In this document: piece after piece, positions 59,061 through 64,000 of the stretch
How the letters are laid out: each line of letters begins with the position of its first letter
How positions within the stretch are numbered: the stretch's first letter is position 1
Source: Mannheimia granulomatis
Lineage (GTDB): Bacteria; Pseudomonadota; Gammaproteobacteria; Enterobacterales; Pasteurellaceae
Direction: 5' to 3'
Length of the DNA: 64,000 nt
NCBI RefSeq assembly: GCF_011455695.1
Contig: NZ_CP015030.1
Coordinates: forward strand, 2,214,481-2,278,480
Notes under the pieces: model-generated
Databases searched by the model: none
What the model saw: only the letters and a program-made list of their open reading frames with translations
Told to the model about the DNA's origin: nothing
Program-made: the position numbers and the translations under genes

Positions 59061-59088
59061 GTAGTCAATGCAGCACTATCAACACAGT

Positions 59089-59165
59089 GGTGGCTATAGC
59101 TCAGTTGGTAGAGCCCTGGATTGTGATTCCAGTTGTCGTGGGTTCGAATCCCATTAGCCACCCCA
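59089..59165 (+). tRNA. tRNA-His (GTG)
   Basis: 77 bases including the extra 5' G (59089) that marks tRNA-His, with encoded CCA. Anticodon GTG in CTGGATTGTGATTCCAG. The sequence is essentially that of E. coli hisR. Confidence 0.96.
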
Positions 59166-59195
59166 TTTAATAATATACTCTTAATGAGTAACTGA

Positions 59196-59272
59196 CGGCG
59201 AGTAGCGCAGCTTGGTAGCGCAACTGGTTTGGGACCAGTGGGTCGTAGGTTCAAATCCTATCTCGCCGACCA
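59196..59272 (+). tRNA. tRNA-Pro (TGG)
   Basis: 77 bases with encoded CCA. Acceptor CGGCGAG/CTCGCCG, anticodon TGG in CTGGTTTGGGACCAG, T-loop GTTCAAATC. It corresponds to proM of E. coli. It is followed by the rRNA leader with no terminator hairpin. Confidence 0.95.
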
Positions 59273-59282
59273 CTTTTTATTT

Positions 59283-59294
59283 TGTTCTTTAAAA
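59283..59294 (+). promoter_or_regulatory. boxA antitermination site in the 16S leader
   Basis: TGTTCTTTAAAA, followed by ATTTATCAGACAATCTGTG, is the rRNA leader boxA region bound by NusB-S10 in enteric bacteria. The remaining leader (to 59477) holds RNase III processing sequence and no gene. Confidence 0.8.
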
Positions 59295-59477
59295 ATTTAT
59301 CAGACAATCTGTGTGGGCACTTGTTGATTGACTTGATTTAAAAATATTTTTTTAATTTTGAAGTCTTAATAGGTGCTTAACTAGAAATTCATTACTTTCT
59401 TTTAACTTAACATTGAGTTGAGTGTAAATTTGAAAGTGCGATTTTATGTCAGTACATATTGAGCGATTAAACTTTTT

Positions 59478-61017
<1,540 letters not shown>

Positions 61018-61131
61018 CCAAAAATCAAGGGTGAAGCTAAGCGAGAGCGAAGTGGAGCTGTAACGACAGCAAGTGTTCACACAGATTGTTTGATAGATGA
61101 AAGTAGAAGACAAAACCGAAGGTCATCCGTT

Positions 61132-61208
<77 letters not shown>

Positions 61209-61265
61209 CTCAGAAGGCAAGCGAAAGCGAAGCGACTATGAGTGAAGAAAACGGAAGATGAAATT

Positions 61266-61341
61266 GGGGATATAGCTCAGCTGGGAGAGCGCCTGCCTTG
61301 CACGCAGGAGGTCAGCGGTTCGATCCCGCTTATCTCCACCA
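61266..61341 (+). tRNA. tRNA-Ala (TGC)
   Basis: 76 bases in the spacer with encoded CCA. Acceptor GGGGATA/TATCTCC, anticodon TGC in CTGCCTTGCACGCAG, T-loop GTTCGATCC. Confidence 0.97.
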
Positions 61342-61435
61342 ATCATCATACCTAAGGTTGCAAGCGGTTGAATTAAAGCAAAAAATTGCAAAATTCAACA
61401 GAAAATAAACCGCTTGTTGTTTTAGGTATGATGAT
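61342..61435. repeat. Nested inverted repeat with USS pair in the rRNA spacer
   Basis: Outer arms ATCATCATACCTAA (61342-61355) and TTAGGTATGATGAT (61422-61435) are perfectly complementary. Inside them CAAGCGGTT (61361-61369) and AACCGCTTG (61408-61416) also pair. The whole can fold into one long hairpin just after tRNA-Ala. Confidence 0.88.
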
Positions 61436-61456
61436 AGGCGAAAGCCATTGTCTTAA

Positions 61457-61468
61457 TGTTCTTTAAAA
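61457..61468 (+). promoter_or_regulatory. boxA site in the 16S-23S spacer
   Basis: TGTTCTTTAAAA, identical to the 16S leader copy, placed upstream of 23S as in other rrn operons. The rest of the spacer (61469-61597) contains no gene and probably the RNase III stem for pre-23S. Confidence 0.75.
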
Positions 61469-61597
61469 AATTGGAAACAAGCTGAAAAACTGAGAGATTT
61501 TCGAAAGAAAGTCTGAGTAGTTGAAGTCTTGAGTGAACAAAAGCACTCAAGCAAGTTGTTAATTTAGCAACCGAGAAAAAAACATTTGAGGTTGTAT

Positions 61598-64000
<2,403 letters not shown>

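Overview
This is a chromosomal window from a member of the Pasteurellaceae, most likely the Mannheimia/Actinobacillus/Bibersteinia group. The main evidence is the very frequent uptake signal core ACAAGCGGT (the Actinobacillus pleuropneumoniae-type USS, not the Haemophilus influenzae AAGTGCGGT type), usually extended by TC and A/T-rich sequence. Housekeeping proteins are close to those of H. influenzae and E. coli, the DNA is A/T-rich, and the rRNA genes are gammaproteobacterial. I cannot fix the species from sequence alone.

Layout. 1-4526 is the 3' part of an L-fucose catabolism operon (fucK partial, fucU, fucA, fucP, fucO). 4742-7734 holds an OsmB-like lipoprotein, a DeoR-family regulator and glmS. 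7875-10778 has crcB divergent from glpFK, with a perfect CRP site between them. 10927-15561 has an AhpD-like protein convergent with an NrtA/SsuA-type ABC importer and a flavin-dependent acyl-CoA-dehydrogenase-like protein. 15806-18471 holds an ArtI-like binding protein, an exported transglutaminase-like protein and a MerT/MerP-like pair without a mercuric reductase. 18600-21387 is kdsD, def and dprA.

21510-36362 is the secE-nusG / rplKA / rplJL / rpoBC region. Between rplL and rpoB, where many gammaproteobacteria have only an intergenic gap, lie a Fic AMPylase, an XRE regulator and a lipoprotein; the fic gene is bracketed by a 74-75 bp imperfect direct repeat. The rplK, rplJ and rpoB promoters share one -10/discriminator block. 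36536-47399 is a surface-protein island. It holds a 1863-residue Ig-repeat RTX protein that carries a serralysin-type zinc protease domain, and tail-to-tail with it a 1623-residue sialidase autotransporter, with an IS-like remnant between. hemL follows.

49144-58825 encodes enterobacterial common antigen synthesis (wecA, wzzE, wecC, wecD, wecE, then wecF, wzyE, wecG), split by an oppositely oriented glnA; wecB, rffG and rffH are not here. 58984-64000 has tRNA-Arg(CCG), tRNA-His(GTG) and tRNA-Pro(TGG), then 16S, tRNA-Ile(GAT), tRNA-Ala(TGC) and a 23S gene cut by the window end.

A recurring theme is pairs of oppositely oriented USSs that form hairpins at gene ends, where they probably double as terminators. 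Functionally the window joins host-glycan use (sialidase, fucose pathway), surface polysaccharide synthesis (GlmS, KdsD, ECA) and the transcription/translation core. No CRISPR array, prophage or intact insertion sequence was seen.
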